Source: an uncultured Eubacteriales bacterium
GTDB taxonomy: Bacteria > Bacillota > Clostridia > Christensenellales > Christensenellaceae
Reading direction: 5' to 3'
DNA length: 46,250 nucleotides
Assembly: GCA_948468985.1 (NCBI GenBank)
Contig: CAOKKG010000005.1
Span: 1-46,250 of the forward strand
Part shown: positions 1-8,546 of the stretch, one piece after another
How positions within the stretch are numbered: the first letter of the stretch is position 1
How the letters are laid out: every line of letters starts with the position of its first letter
Notes under the pieces: generated by a model
What the model saw: the letters and a program-made list of their open reading frames with translations, nothing else
Told to the model about the DNA's origin: nothing
Databases searched by the model: none
Translations under genes and position numbers: made by a program

Positions 1-1020
1 GACTTCGCGCACCCGATCCAGGACGCGCTCGAGGGCATCACGCACTCGCTGTGCTCGCTCGAATACGAGGCGCACCGTCCGCTGTACAACTGGGTGGTAG
101 AACAGTGCGAATTCGAACACAAGCCGCGGCAGATTGAGTTCGCGCGGTTGAACCTCACGGACACGATCATGAGCAAGCGCTATCTGCGCGCGCTCGTCGA
201 GGGCGGCTATGTGGACGGCTGGGACGACCCGCGGATGCCCACGCTGTGCGGCATGCGCCGCCGCGGCTATACGCCGGAGGCGATCAAGGACTTCCTGTCC
301 CGCGCCGGGGTGGCCAAGGCGGATTCCGTGATCGACGCGGGCATGCTGGAACACTGCGTGCGCGAGGACCTGAATGCGCGCGCGCCGCGGCTCATGGGTG
401 TGCTGGATCCGGTCAAGCTGGTGATCGAAAACTACCCCGCGGACAAGACCGAGACCTTCGAGGCCGAGGATCTGCCGGGCAGCGGGCACACGCATCCCGT
501 GCATTTTTCGCGCGAATTGTACATCGAACGCGAGGATTTCATGGAGGTCGCGCCGAATAAGAAGTACTTCCGCCTGTATGTGGGCGGCGAGGTGCGGCTC
601 AAGAATGCCTATATCATCAAGTGCGAACGCGTGGAAAAGGATGCGGACGGCAATATCGAAACGATCGTGTGCACCTATGACCCGTTTTCGCGGACGGGCG
701 ATGTCAACGCGAACCGCAAGATCAAGGGTACGCTGCACTGGGCGGACGCCCGGACGGCCGTCCCCGCGGAATACCGTGTCTATGGGCCGCTCTTGGACGA
801 CAGCAAGGAAGGCGACTTCATCGAACGGCTGGCGGAGGATTCCTGCCGGACGATGCACGGCTTTATCGAGCCGGAGATCCAAAACGCCCGCCCCGGCGAC
901 AAGTTCCAGCTGCTGCGGCAGGGGTATTTCTGCGCGGACAGCCACGACTTTTCGGCGGAGCATGTCGTGCTCAACAAGACGACCGGCCTGCGGGATACCT
1001 TCCGCAAGGTCCTTCAATAA
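1..1020 (+). CDS. glnS: Glutaminyl-tRNA synthetase, C-terminal part (5' end outside window)
   Basis: Charges tRNA-Gln with glutamine in the cytosol. The frame is open from base 1 (DFAHPIQDALEG...) and its start lies upstream of the window. It carries the class I KMSKS-type loop as IMSKRYL near base 168, followed by a DDPRMPTL segment and the beta-barrel anticodon-binding domain (HFSRELYIEREDF, VRLKNAYIIKCE), all typical of bacterial GlnRS. It ends at TAA 1018-1020, and gltX starts 22 bases later, so the two are probably one operon. A dedicated GlnRS next to GluRS suggests that Gln-tRNA is made directly here; whether GatCAB is also used cannot be seen. Confidence 0.95.
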   Translation, partial: DFAHPIQDALEGITHSLCSLEYEAHRPLYNWVVEQCEFEHKPRQIEFARLNLTDTIMSKRYLRALVEGGYVDGWDDPRMPTLCGMRRRGYTPEAIKDFLSRAGVAKADSVIDAGMLEHCVREDLNARAPRLMGVLDPVKLVIENYPADKTETFEAEDLPGSGHTHPVHFSRELYIEREDFMEVAPNKKYFRLYVGGEVRLKNAYIIKCERVEKDADGNIETIVCTYDPFSRTGDVNANRKIKGTLHWADARTAVPAEYRVYGPLLDDSKEGDFIERLAEDSCRTMHGFIEPEIQNARPGDKFQLLRQGYFCADSHDFSAEHVVLNKTTGLRDTFRKVLQ

Positions 1021-1042
1021 ACAGGAAAGACGGAGAACATTC

Positions 1043-2497
1043 ATGGAAGTCAGAACGAGATTTGCCCCCAGTCCGACGGGGTATATGCATATCGGCAACC
1101 TGCGCACGGCACTGTATGCGTGGCTGTTTGCCCGTAAGAACGGCGGGAAGTTCATCCTGCGCATTGAGGATACCGACCGCAACCGGCTGGTGGAGGAGGC
1201 GGGGGATGTGATCTTCCGCACGCTGCACGACACGGGGCTCACCTATGACGAAGGCCCGGACATCGGCGGGGACTTCGGCCCGTATGTGCAGAGCGAGCGC
1301 AAAGAAATTTATGGGAAATATGCGAAGCTCCTGGTTGAAAAGGGCGCGGCGTATTACTGCTTCTGCACCAAGGAGCGTCTGGACGCCCTGCGCGAGCAGG
1401 CGGCGGCCGAGGGCAAGGTCTTTAAGTACGACAAGCACTGCCTCGGCCTTTCGAAGGAGGAGGTTGCGCGCCGGATCGCGGCGGGCGAGGAATATGTCAT
1501 CCGGCAGAACATTCCGACGGAAGGCGAATCCTCCTATGAGGACGCGGTTTATGGGACGATCACGGTGCCGATGTCGGATATGGAGGACAATATCCTTCTA
1601 AAATCGGACGGGTGGCCGACCTATAACCTCGCCAATGTCATCGACGACCACCTGATGGAGATCACGCATGTCATCCGCGGGGTGGAATATCTGTCCTCGA
1701 CGCCCAAATATAACCTGCTCTATGACGCGCTCGGCTGGGAGCGCCCGAAATATATCCACCTGCCGCCGGTCATGAAAGACAAGCAGAAAAAGCTATCCAA
1801 GCGCAACGGCGACGCCTCCTATGAGGATCTGGTGGCCAAGGGGTACCTGAAAGAGGCGATTTTGAACTATATCGCGCTCCTCGGGTGGAACCCGGGCGGG
1901 GAACAGGAGATTTTTTCGCTCGAAGAGCTGGCGCAGGCCTTCTCGCTCGAGGGGCTGAGCCGGTCGTCCGCCATCTTCGACACGGAAAAGCTCACCTGGA
2001 TGAACGGCGAATATATCCGTGCGCTCAGCCAGGAGGAATTCCTCTCCCGCGCCAAGCCGTACCTCGACGCGGCGCTTTTGCGGCCGATCGATCGGGAAAA
2101 GCTCGCGGCGATCATCCAGCCGCGGCTGGAGACGCTGGCGCAGATCAGCGAAAAGGTCGCGTTCCTAAACGAAATGCCGGAATACGACATCTCCCTGTAC
2201 ACGCACAAGAAGATGAAGACGACGCCGGAAAACTCGCTCGATATCCTGCGCGCGGCGCGCGAAACGCTGGCCGGAGTGGCGGATTTTTCTAACGATGCGC
2301 TGTATGCGGCGCTGCTCACGGTGGCGGAGGGCAGGGAGGTCAAGAATGGCCGCGTGCTCTGGCCGGTGCGCATCGCCATCACGGGTACGGCCGTCACCCC
2401 CGGCGGCGCGACCGAGATTGCGGAACTTTTGGGGCGGGAGGAGACGCTCGCTCGCCTAGACAAGTCCATTGCCAAATTACAGGCCGCGTTGGCCTAA
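1043..2497 (+). CDS. gltX: Glutamyl-tRNA synthetase
   Basis: Attaches glutamate to tRNA-Glu. The 484-residue product has the usual family length. It opens with the class I signature (APSPTGYMHIGN, HIGH-type), has a CFC...KHC zinc site near residues 110-135 and the KMSKS-type motif KKLSKRNG near residue 253. The C-terminal half is the helical anticodon-binding domain. ATG 1043 is chosen because the conserved N-terminus MEVRTRFAPSPTG begins there and a purine-rich GGAAAGACGGAG lies upstream; the open frame further 5' is only antisense-free read-through inside glnS. yfcE follows after 9 bases. Confidence 0.97.
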   Translation: MEVRTRFAPSPTGYMHIGNLRTALYAWLFARKNGGKFILRIEDTDRNRLVEEAGDVIFRTLHDTGLTYDEGPDIGGDFGPYVQSERKEIYGKYAKLLVEKGAAYYCFCTKERLDALREQAAAEGKVFKYDKHCLGLSKEEVARRIAAGEEYVIRQNIPTEGESSYEDAVYGTITVPMSDMEDNILLKSDGWPTYNLANVIDDHLMEITHVIRGVEYLSSTPKYNLLYDALGWERPKYIHLPPVMKDKQKKLSKRNGDASYEDLVAKGYLKEAILNYIALLGWNPGGEQEIFSLEELAQAFSLEGLSRSSAIFDTEKLTWMNGEYIRALSQEEFLSRAKPYLDAALLRPIDREKLAAIIQPRLETLAQISEKVAFLNEMPEYDISLYTHKKMKTTPENSLDILRAARETLAGVADFSNDALYAALLTVAEGREVKNGRVLWPVRIAITGTAVTPGGATEIAELLGREETLARLDKSIAKLQAALA

Positions 2498-2506
2498 GGA
2501 GGGCAC

Positions 2507-3055
2507 ATGAAACTCGTATTTGCTTCGGATATTCACGGGTCGGCATATTACTGCGAAAAGCTCCTGCAGGCGTATGCCCGCGAGGGGGCGGACAAGCTGT
2601 TCTTGCTGGGCGACCTGCTGTATCACGGGCCGCGCAACGCCTTGCCGCGCGATTATGCGCCGGCCCGGGTGGCGGAGATGCTGAACGCGAACCGCGCGCA
2701 CATCCTCTGCGTGCGGGGGAACTGCGACAGCGAGGTGGATCAGATGGTGCTGGATTTCCCCATTTTGGCGGATTACGCGGTGGCCTACCTCGGCGGGCGC
2801 ATGGCGTATTTGACGCACGGGCATGTGCACAATTCGCAAAACCTCCCGCCCATGCAGCCGGGCGATCTGCTCATCCATGGGCACACACATGTGCAGGCGA
2901 TGCAGGAAAAGCCGGATCACATCTATCTGAATCCCGGCTCGGTGTCCATCCCGAAGGAAGGCAATGTGAACAGCTATATGACCTATGCGGACGGCGTGTT
3001 TTGCATCAAGACGATGGCGGGAGAGGAGATCTCGCGCCTGTCCATCCTCGATTGA
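2507..3055 (+). CDS. yfcE: YfcE/MJ0936-type metallophosphodiesterase
   Basis: A 182-residue calcineurin-like phosphoesterase, probably cytosolic and acting on phosphodiesters with bound Mn2+; the natural substrate is unclear for this family. Metal-ligand motifs are visible in order: DIHG (residue 8), GDLLYHG (residue 36), GNCDSE (near residue 72), THGH and GHTHVQ, then NPGSVS. An AAGGAGG site 5 bases ahead of ATG 2507 fixes the start. It is the last gene of the glnS-gltX-yfcE string, and a hairpin terminator follows at 3075-3106. Confidence 0.92.
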   Translation: MKLVFASDIHGSAYYCEKLLQAYAREGADKLFLLGDLLYHGPRNALPRDYAPARVAEMLNANRAHILCVRGNCDSEVDQMVLDFPILADYAVAYLGGRMAYLTHGHVHNSQNLPPMQPGDLLIHGHTHVQAMQEKPDHIYLNPGSVSIPKEGNVNSYMTYADGVFCIKTMAGEEISRLSILD

Positions 3056-3074
3056 CGCGCAAAGAAGGGCATAC

Positions 3075-3106
3075 AAAAAGGAAGTACCCTGGGGTACTTC
3101 CTTTTT
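3075..3106. terminator. Bidirectional rho-independent terminator between yfcE and the HAD gene
   Basis: A 14-bp perfect stem (AAAAAGGAAGTACC / GGTACTTCCTTTTT) with a 4-base loop, an A-run on the left and a T-run on the right. It sits between converging genes, so it can serve both strands. Confidence 0.93.
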
Positions 3107-3114
3107 TGTGCCGG

Positions 3115-3828
3115 TCATTCGCCCCGATCGGCCGCGAGGAAGGAAAATAGGTCCGCCCATCCGCCATGCGGGAAGGCCGAGAGGTCGGTAAGCCCCGGGT
3201 TTTCCAGGTGATCGGTGAGAAGAAAAACACCGGCGCCGAGCTTGGCGGGGACGATGTCCTCGGACGCGTGGTTGCCGACCATCAGGCAGGCCTCGGGCCG
3301 CTTGTGTAGGGCGGCGAAGATCTCCTGGAAATATTCCCGGCGGGGCTTGGGGAAGTGGCTGTTTTCATAGGAGGTGATGTAGGCAAAGTCGCGGCAGTCC
3401 GCCCCGATCCAGGATAGGCGCGTCTGTGTGGCGGCCTCGGGGAAAAAAGGGCTGGTCGCGAGCGCCAGGGTATAGCCCGACGCATGCAGCGCGTCCAGCT
3501 TGTCCCGCACGGAATATCCTGCCGGAACGAGCGCGCCGACGCGGTCGAATTCCTGTGTATAGAAGGACAGGAGCGTAGGCTCCAGCGCGCGGGCGTCCCG
3601 ACCGAGCGAGCGGGCAAAGCTGTCCCAAAAGCGTTCGCGATTGGTCTCTTTGCCGTTGCCGCCGGCCATGGCGATCGTGCCCTGCCAGACAGCGTCAAGG
3701 AAGGGTTCCTTTTCATATCCGAGCGGCGCGACCGTTTGGGCGAGCTCCGCGAAATAGGCTTTGGTGAAGGCCTCCTGGTCGATCGGCAGCAGCGTGCCGT
3801 CCAGGTCGAATAACAGGGTGTCGAACAT
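3115..3828 (-). CDS. HAD-superfamily hydrolase (phosphoglycolate-phosphatase-like)
   Basis: A 237-residue haloacid-dehalogenase-fold phosphatase. Motif I FDLDGTLLP lies at residues 7-15 (nucleophile Asp8, acid/base Asp10); a Thr in TSPFF near residue 122 fits motif II, and GNHASEDIVPA supplies the motif IV acidic residues, followed by GVFLLTDH. The substrate cannot be told from sequence. The start has a GGAGGAAA ribosome site. It begins 16 bases after the Mg2+ ATPase stop, so it is likely co-transcribed with mgtA and under the same Mg2+ control, which is unusual company for a HAD phosphatase. Confidence 0.9.
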   Translation of the reverse strand: MFDTLLFDLDGTLLPIDQEAFTKAYFAELAQTVAPLGYEKEPFLDAVWQGTIAMAGGNGKETNRERFWDSFARSLGRDARALEPTLLSFYTQEFDRVGALVPAGYSVRDKLDALHASGYTLALATSPFFPEAATQTRLSWIGADCRDFAYITSYENSHFPKPRREYFQEIFAALHKRPEACLMVGNHASEDIVPAKLGAGVFLLTDHLENPGLTDLSAFPHGGWADLFSFLAADRGE

Positions 3829-3844
3829 AGCTTTCCTCCAAAAA

Positions 3845-6502
3845 TCAGAGCCAGACGCCGGTCTTTTTGGTGTAGAGGCGCTTCACGCCTTGCAGGCCAA
3901 GGCAGTATGCCGCGAGAATGCCGAGCAGCCAGGGCAGGAAGGGCAGCGGCAGCGTCGCCATGTCAAGCGCGCGCGCCATGCCGCTCAGGCAGAACAGCAG
4001 CGTGAACGCAGAAAAACCGATCGTCGAAGCGAGCAGCATTGGCGCGGGGCGGCTGTCCAGGAAGGGGCGCCCCGCGGTGCGCAGGATGTGCACGGTGACG
4101 AGCTGCGAGATCGTGCCATAGGCGAATACGCCGCATTGGAACAGCGCGGACGCCGCGAGGTCATCCGCCCCAAAGAAGTGCCACAGCACCAGATAGCACA
4201 GGATGTCGAAGAGGGAGGAGACCGGCCCCATGGCGAGCATGAAGCGGCGGATGTCCCCCGTGTCCCAGCGGTGCGGGCGGCGGATATAGGCCGCGTCTAC
4301 GCGGTCGAAGGGCAGACCCATCTGCGCAAAGTCGCAGATCAGGTTCTGCGCCAAAATCTGCACCGGGAGCAGCGGCAGGAAGGGCAAGAACAGGCTGGCA
4401 AAGATCACGGAGATCATGTTGCCGAAGTTGCCGCTGGCGGCCATCTTGATGTATTTGACGATGTTGCCGAAGGTCTTGCGGCCCTCGAGCACGCCCTGCT
4501 CCAGCACCATAAGGTCCTTCTTCATGAGGATGATGTCTGCCGTCTCCTTCGCGATGTCCACCGCGCTGTCCACGGAGATGCCGATATCTGCGGCGCGCAT
4601 GGCGAGCGTGTCGTTGATGCCGTCGCCCATATAGCCCACCGTGTGCCCGGCGGTGCGATAGGCGCGGACGACCCGTTCCTTTTGATCGGGCGCAAGCTTG
4701 GAAAACAGCCGGCAATCCTGGATCGCGCGCGAAAGCGCTTCGTCATCCATCCGGGCGATGTCCGCCCCTGTGAGGCGGTGCGCCGTCGGGATGCCTACCT
4801 TTTCGCAGACCTTGACGGCCACGCCTTCGCTGTCGCCTGTCAGCACGACGACATCCACACCATATTCCTTGAGGGCGGAAATGGCCTCGGCTGCGCTTTG
4901 TTTGGGCGGGTCCAAGAAGCCGATGAAGCCCATGAGCACCATGTCGCGTTCGTCCTCCACACCGAAGGAGCCGTCGGTGCGCAGGTCATTTTTCTGCGCC
5001 ACGGCGAGCATGCGCAGGCCGTCGAAGTTGTGCGCCTCATAGAGCGCGATGGCCTGTGCGCGGAAGTCGTCGTCCAGCGGCACGACCTGCCCGTCCAGCT
5101 CCGCAAAGCTGCAAATGGAGAGAACCTCTTCGACCGCGCCCTTGGTGATGAGCTGCCGCTTGCCCTCGGTGTCTTTCAGTACGACGCTCATGCGGCGGCG
5201 CGAGAAATCAAAGGGGATCTCGTCGACATGCTGATACTTTTCCTTGACGGAAAAGAGTTCCTCCGTCTGTGCGCGCTGGAGAATGGCCAGGTCGATGAGG
5301 TTTTTGAGCCCGGTCTGAAAATAGCTGTTCAAAAAAGCGTGCCGCAGGATGCGCAGGTCCTCCTGCCCGTGCATGTTCATGTACTTTTCAAGCACGATCT
5401 TGTCCTCGGTGAGTGTACCCGTCTTGTCGGTGCACAGGATGTCCATCTCCCCAAAGGACTGGATGGACGGCAGGCTCTTGACGATGACGTCGTGCCGCGA
5501 CATGGTGAGCGCGCCGCGCGCGAGCGTGGAGGTCATGATGACCGGCAGCATCTCGGGCGTGAGCCCCACGGCCATGGTCACGGCGAACAGGAAGGAATTG
5601 CCCCAATCGCCCTTGACAAAGCCGTTGATGAGGAAGATGATGGGCACCATCACGAGCGTAAAGCCAAGTAGCAGGCGGCTTACCGATTCGACACCCTTTT
5701 CAAAGCTGTTCTTGGCGCGCTTGTTGGAAAGCGACTTGGCCATGGAGCCGAAGTAGGTCTCGTTGCCCGTTGCGACGACGAGGCCAATGGCGCTGCCGCT
5801 CACCATGTCCGACCCCATAAAACCGAGATTGGAAAAGTCGGTGAGAGAGAGCTTGCCTGTGCCCTTGGGTGCGGTGGCGAACTTTTCCACCGGGGCGGAT
5901 TCACCGGTCAGCGCGGCCTGCGCGACAAAGGCGTCCTTGGCCGTGAGGAACAGGATGTCGCCCGGCAGCATGTCGCCGGCCGAGAGGCGCACGATGTCGC
6001 CCCGCACGACCTCGCGCACATCGATCTCGCAAAACGCCCCGTCCCGTAGGATGGAGGCCTTGTTGGAGATGAGCGAGGAAAGCTCCTGCGCGGCGGAGTG
6101 GGATTTTTCGCCCTGGATAAAGGAGATGAGCGAAGAAAGCAGGATGAGCGCCAGGATGACGCCGGCCGTCAGATAGTCTGGGCGGCGGGAGAGCACGACA
6201 TCCGTCACAAAGGTGATCGCTGCGACTAGGAACAGCACGATATTGAACGGGTTGATGAGCGAGCCCATAAAGCGATAGAGTGGCCCGTGGGTCTTGCCCG
6301 TGCGGATGACATTGGGGCCGAATTCGTCCAGGCGTTCCTCGGCCTCCTCGGTCGTGAGGCCGAAGCGGTCGGCCGCGACTTCTTTTAGGGCCTCGGGGCT
6401 CGGGAGCGTGGCGATTCGGCGGAGATACGCTTCGCTGGCGCCGGTCTTTTGCGCCTGCGCCTTCGTTTGCGTGCGCGAAAAAAGCATCGAAAAAAGTTTC
6501 AT
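3845..6502 (-). CDS. mgtA: Mg2+-importing P-type ATPase (MgtA/MgtB family)
   Basis: A P3B-type ATPase of 885 residues that imports Mg2+ across the cytoplasmic membrane using ATP. Visible features are the N-terminal cation-ATPase domain (LTTEEAEERLDEFGPN), the TGES actuator loop, the phosphorylation motif DKTGTLT with its Asp near residue 357, the KGAVEEV nucleotide-binding segment, TGD and GDGINDTLAM in the P-domain, and about ten membrane helices. Length fits MgtA. The 420-base leader carries a full M-box riboswitch, a terminator, a leader ORF and a hairpin that pairs the ribosome site (separate entries), so expression is tied to Mg2+ starvation. A HAD phosphatase gene follows 16 bases downstream. 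Confidence 0.96.
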   Translation of the reverse strand: MKLFSMLFSRTQTKAQAQKTGASEAYLRRIATLPSPEALKEVAADRFGLTTEEAEERLDEFGPNVIRTGKTHGPLYRFMGSLINPFNIVLFLVAAITFVTDVVLSRRPDYLTAGVILALILLSSLISFIQGEKSHSAAQELSSLISNKASILRDGAFCEIDVREVVRGDIVRLSAGDMLPGDILFLTAKDAFVAQAALTGESAPVEKFATAPKGTGKLSLTDFSNLGFMGSDMVSGSAIGLVVATGNETYFGSMAKSLSNKRAKNSFEKGVESVSRLLLGFTLVMVPIIFLINGFVKGDWGNSFLFAVTMAVGLTPEMLPVIMTSTLARGALTMSRHDVIVKSLPSIQSFGEMDILCTDKTGTLTEDKIVLEKYMNMHGQEDLRILRHAFLNSYFQTGLKNLIDLAILQRAQTEELFSVKEKYQHVDEIPFDFSRRRMSVVLKDTEGKRQLITKGAVEEVLSICSFAELDGQVVPLDDDFRAQAIALYEAHNFDGLRMLAVAQKNDLRTDGSFGVEDERDMVLMGFIGFLDPPKQSAAEAISALKEYGVDVVVLTGDSEGVAVKVCEKVGIPTAHRLTGADIARMDDEALSRAIQDCRLFSKLAPDQKERVVRAYRTAGHTVGYMGDGINDTLAMRAADIGISVDSAVDIAKETADIILMKKDLMVLEQGVLEGRKTFGNIVKYIKMAASGNFGNMISVIFASLFLPFLPLLPVQILAQNLICDFAQMGLPFDRVDAAYIRRPHRWDTGDIRRFMLAMGPVSSLFDILCYLVLWHFFGADDLAASALFQCGVFAYGTISQLVTVHILRTAGRPFLDSRPAPMLLASTIGFSAFTLLFCLSGMARALDMATLPLPFLPWLLGILAAYCLGLQGVKRLYTKKTGVWL

Positions 6503-6510
6503 GCGAAAAT

Positions 6511-6556
6511 TCCTTTCATATTCTAGTTTGACAAGTTTGGGAAGAAATATGAAAGG
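6511..6556 (-). promoter_or_regulatory. Hairpin sequestering the mgtA ribosome-binding site
   Basis: On the mRNA, CCUUUCAUAUU (6556-6546) is an 11-base perfect complement of AAUAUGAAAGG (6522-6512), with a 23-base loop. The 3' arm contains the mgtA Shine-Dalgarno GAAAGGA, placed 8 bases before ATG 6502, so the folded form should block mgtA translation. The leader ORF stop codon is only 12 bases upstream of the 5' arm. The pairing is seen directly; the regulatory role is inferred. Confidence 0.7.
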
Positions 6557-6568
6557 GGATGTGAAATC

Positions 6569-6673
6569 TTACCGTGTGGGGAGGGCAGGAGAGGACAGCG
6601 CATGTCTCTTCCGCGAGGTTCCGCACAATCGGGAAACTTCGTCATCACCGCTTTCATAGCAACTGTGATACAC
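6569..6673 (-). CDS. 34-residue leader peptide ORF of mgtA
   Basis: A short GTG-started frame between the M-box terminator and mgtA. A perfect AGGAGGTG lies 7 bases before GTG 6673, the strongest ribosome site in the leader. The product begins VYHSCYESGDDEVSRL, with an acidic ESGDDE patch, and ends SSPALPTR. It resembles no annotated protein I know. Position and length recall the MgtL leader peptide of enterobacterial mgtA, which senses Mg2+ through acidic and proline codons, but the sequences are unrelated. Translation of this ORF could open or preserve the hairpin over the mgtA start. It could also be fortuitous; the strong ribosome site argues against that. Confidence 0.55.
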   Translation of the reverse strand: MYHSCYESGDDEVSRLCGTSRKRHALSSPALPTR

Positions 6674-6688
6674 GCTTATCCACCTCCT

Positions 6689-6726
6689 GAAAAATAAAAA
6701 ATGCGCAAGCCGGTAGGCTGCGCAGC
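6689..6726 (-). terminator. Intrinsic terminator of the M-box expression platform
   Basis: The minus-strand RNA folds GCGCAGCC against GGCUUGCGC (one bulged U) with a 4-base loop, followed by AUUUUUUAUUUUU. Its 5' arm overlaps the 3' strand of the aptamer's closing stem (6723-6727), the expected layout for a Mg2+-switched terminator ahead of mgtA. Confidence 0.85.
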
Positions 6727-6910
6727 GATTCGGAGCATTCCCTGTGGGAAGGGCATATGCGAACGGTTGCCGTACAAGCTTTAGCATCACGGGGCGTGAA
6801 ATCGGATTAGCCTGCGCCTTATCGACGCCGGCTGCTGGCCGTGGCGTGCTGTCTCCATCATTTAGCGGCACCGATCCATATCCCCATGGTAGCCTCACCT
6901 ACCGAACTGA
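6723..6910 (-). ncRNA. M-box (ykoK) Mg2+-sensing riboswitch
   Basis: The minus strand carries the conserved M-box blocks in order: GGUAGGUGAGGCUACC, AUGGGGAUAUGGAUCGGUGCCGCUAA (split here in reading), AUGAUGGAGACAGC, and near the 3' end GAUGCUAAAGCUUGUACGG, which matches the signature GUGCUAAAGCU...ACG of the family. The closing stem pairs CAG-UUCGG with CCGAA-UCG-CUG. The length of about 188 nt fits. Known M-boxes bind several Mg2+ ions and terminate transcription when Mg2+ is plentiful; here a terminator follows directly and mgtA lies downstream. Confidence 0.93.
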
Positions 6911-6928
6911 AGAAGAACCTTCACTTCA

Positions 6929-6957
6929 ACAGTAATGCATTTTTGGGGAAAAGTCAA
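6929..6957 (-). promoter_or_regulatory. SigA-type promoter of the M-box/mgtA transcript
   Basis: Minus strand TTGACT (6957-6952), 17-base spacer, TACTGT (6934-6929). The aptamer starts about 19 bases after the -10 element. Confidence 0.7.
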
Positions 6958-6961
6958 GCAT

Positions 6962-6993
6962 AAAAAAAGGCCGCATGCGCAGGGCATGCGGCC
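6962..6993 (-). terminator. Terminator of the CNNM/CorC-type gene
   Basis: Minus strand GGCCGCATGC / GCATGCGGCC, a 10-bp stem with a 5-base loop, followed by seven T. It begins 14 bases after the stop codon at 7007. Confidence 0.93.
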
Positions 6994-7006
6994 GGGGGTA
7001 CGGGGG

Positions 7007-8359
7007 TTATTCTTCTTCCTCCGCCGGAGCGGGATCCGCCTTCGGCAGGAGCGAGACATTCGTCCATTCGATGCGGCGGTCTGCAATGGTTAAGACATCG
7101 ATATGCATGCCCGCGAGGTCAAGCGAGAAGGTGCTGCCGTCCTCGGGGATGGCGTTTAAGTGGTCGAGGATCATACCGCCCAGCGTGTCGTATTCCTCCT
7201 CTTCAGGGAGGGTGATATCCAGCGTCTTGGCGATCTCTTCGAGGTCTGCGCTGCCCGAGATGCGCCACAGGTTGTCGCCGAGCTTGGTGATTTCCTGTTC
7301 CTCCTGCGGGTCGAATTCGTCATAGATGTTGCCGACGATGCATTCCAACAGGTCCTCCATCGTGATAAGGCCGCTCGTGCCGCCGTATTCATCAACGACG
7401 ATGGCCATGTGGCATTTCAACTCCTGCATCTTACGGAAGAGAATGTCCGCGTGGATGGATTCGGGCACGAAATAGGGCGTGCGCAGCAGTTCCTTTAACG
7501 GCTTCGGATTTGCGAGCTGCTGGTTCAACAGGTATTCGCGCGTCGCCAGGATGCCTACGACATCGTCGACATCCTCGTCGCAGACGGGGAAACGGGATAA
7601 TCCGGTCTCTTCGATGCGCGCGAGGATCTGCTCCGGGGAATCCTCAAGCCAGATGATCTCCATATCCGTGCGGTGGATCATGACATCTTCGGCCGTGTTG
7701 TTGTTGAACTCGAAGATATTTTCAATCATTTCCTTTTCGCCCGTCTCGATGGAGCCGTTTTCCTCGCCGATGTCGACCATCATGCGGATCTCCTCCTCCG
7801 AGACCTCCTCAGCTTCCTTGTTCGGGTCGATGCCTAGAAGGCGGAGCACGCCGTTCGTGGAGACGGACAGAAACCAGGTGATGGGCCGCAGCACGACCGA
7901 CAGGAAGCGGACGACATTTAAAGAAATCTTAATGACGGCGTCTGGCTTCTGCATGGCGATGCGCTTGGGCACCAATTCGCCGAGCACGAGCGTAAAGTAT
8001 GATAGAATCAAGGTGATGACGATAACAGAGATGGTGTTGAGCGCGCTTGCGGAGATGCTGTGGAAGCCCACCGTATTGACAAGCCAGTTGGTCAAAAGGC
8101 TTGCAAAGTTATCCGCCGCAAATGCGGAACCCAAAAACCCGGCCAGCGTGATGCCGACCTGTATCGTGGAAAGAAAAGTCGTGGGCTGTTCGATGATCTT
8201 TAACAGCTTCGCGGCTTGCTTATTGCCCTCCTCAGACTGCTTGCGCACCTTGTTTTCATTGAGCGAAAGCACCGCGATCTCGGTCGCGGCAAAGAAGGCG
8301 TTGAGTAAGATGAGCGCTGCCTGAAGCAGCAGCTGTCGCCATATAGGACTACTGTCCAA
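7007..8359 (-). CDS. CNNM/CorB-HlyC family membrane protein (DUF21-CBS-CBS-CorC)
   Basis: A 450-residue membrane protein. It has an N-terminal DUF21 transmembrane region (LNAFFAATEIAVLSLNENKVRK, then three further hydrophobic segments), a CBS pair (MIHRTDMEIIWLED..., FVPESIHADILFRKMQ), then VDEYGGTSGLITMEDLLE and a C-terminal CorC/HlyC domain. Members of this family are implicated in Mg2+ (and Co2+) efflux or transport, which fits its place beside the Mg2+ importer, although the M-box lies downstream of it and does not control it. The TTG at 8359 is chosen because AAAGGGGG lies 8 bases upstream and the family's N-terminus starts here; the open frame to 8515 has no such site and is probably untranslated. 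Confidence 0.88.
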   Translation of the reverse strand: MDSSPIWRQLLLQAALILLNAFFAATEIAVLSLNENKVRKQSEEGNKQAAKLLKIIEQPTTFLSTIQVGITLAGFLGSAFAADNFASLLTNWLVNTVGFHSISASALNTISVIVITLILSYFTLVLGELVPKRIAMQKPDAVIKISLNVVRFLSVVLRPITWFLSVSTNGVLRLLGIDPNKEAEEVSEEEIRMMVDIGEENGSIETGEKEMIENIFEFNNNTAEDVMIHRTDMEIIWLEDSPEQILARIEETGLSRFPVCDEDVDDVVGILATREYLLNQQLANPKPLKELLRTPYFVPESIHADILFRKMQELKCHMAIVVDEYGGTSGLITMEDLLECIVGNIYDEFDPQEEQEITKLGDNLWRISGSADLEEIAKTLDITLPEEEEYDTLGGMILDHLNAIPEDGSTFSLDLAGMHIDVLTIADRRIEWTNVSLLPKADPAPAEEEE

Positions 8360-8546
8360 CAAAAATTCCCCCTTTAGGTTAAATAGTAGAATATGCTTAT
8401 TATAACAGATTTCCCCGGGAAAGTACAAGGAAAGAAGAGCAAATCCGAGGAAAAACAAGCAAACTAGAGCAAAGTACGCGATATAAAACGGCGGATTTTC
8501 GACCGCCAGGGGCAAAACAGCGCGTTTGCCCCCCTTTTTCGAGGAT

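Noticed and set aside
578..1042. N-terminal extension of the gltX frame
   Set aside because: It overlaps glnS out of frame; the conserved GluRS N-terminus starts at 1043.
3761..5671. Plus-strand frame of 636 codons
   Set aside because: It is antisense to mgtA, has His/Arg/Asp-rich composition typical of shadow frames in GC-rich DNA, and matches no family.
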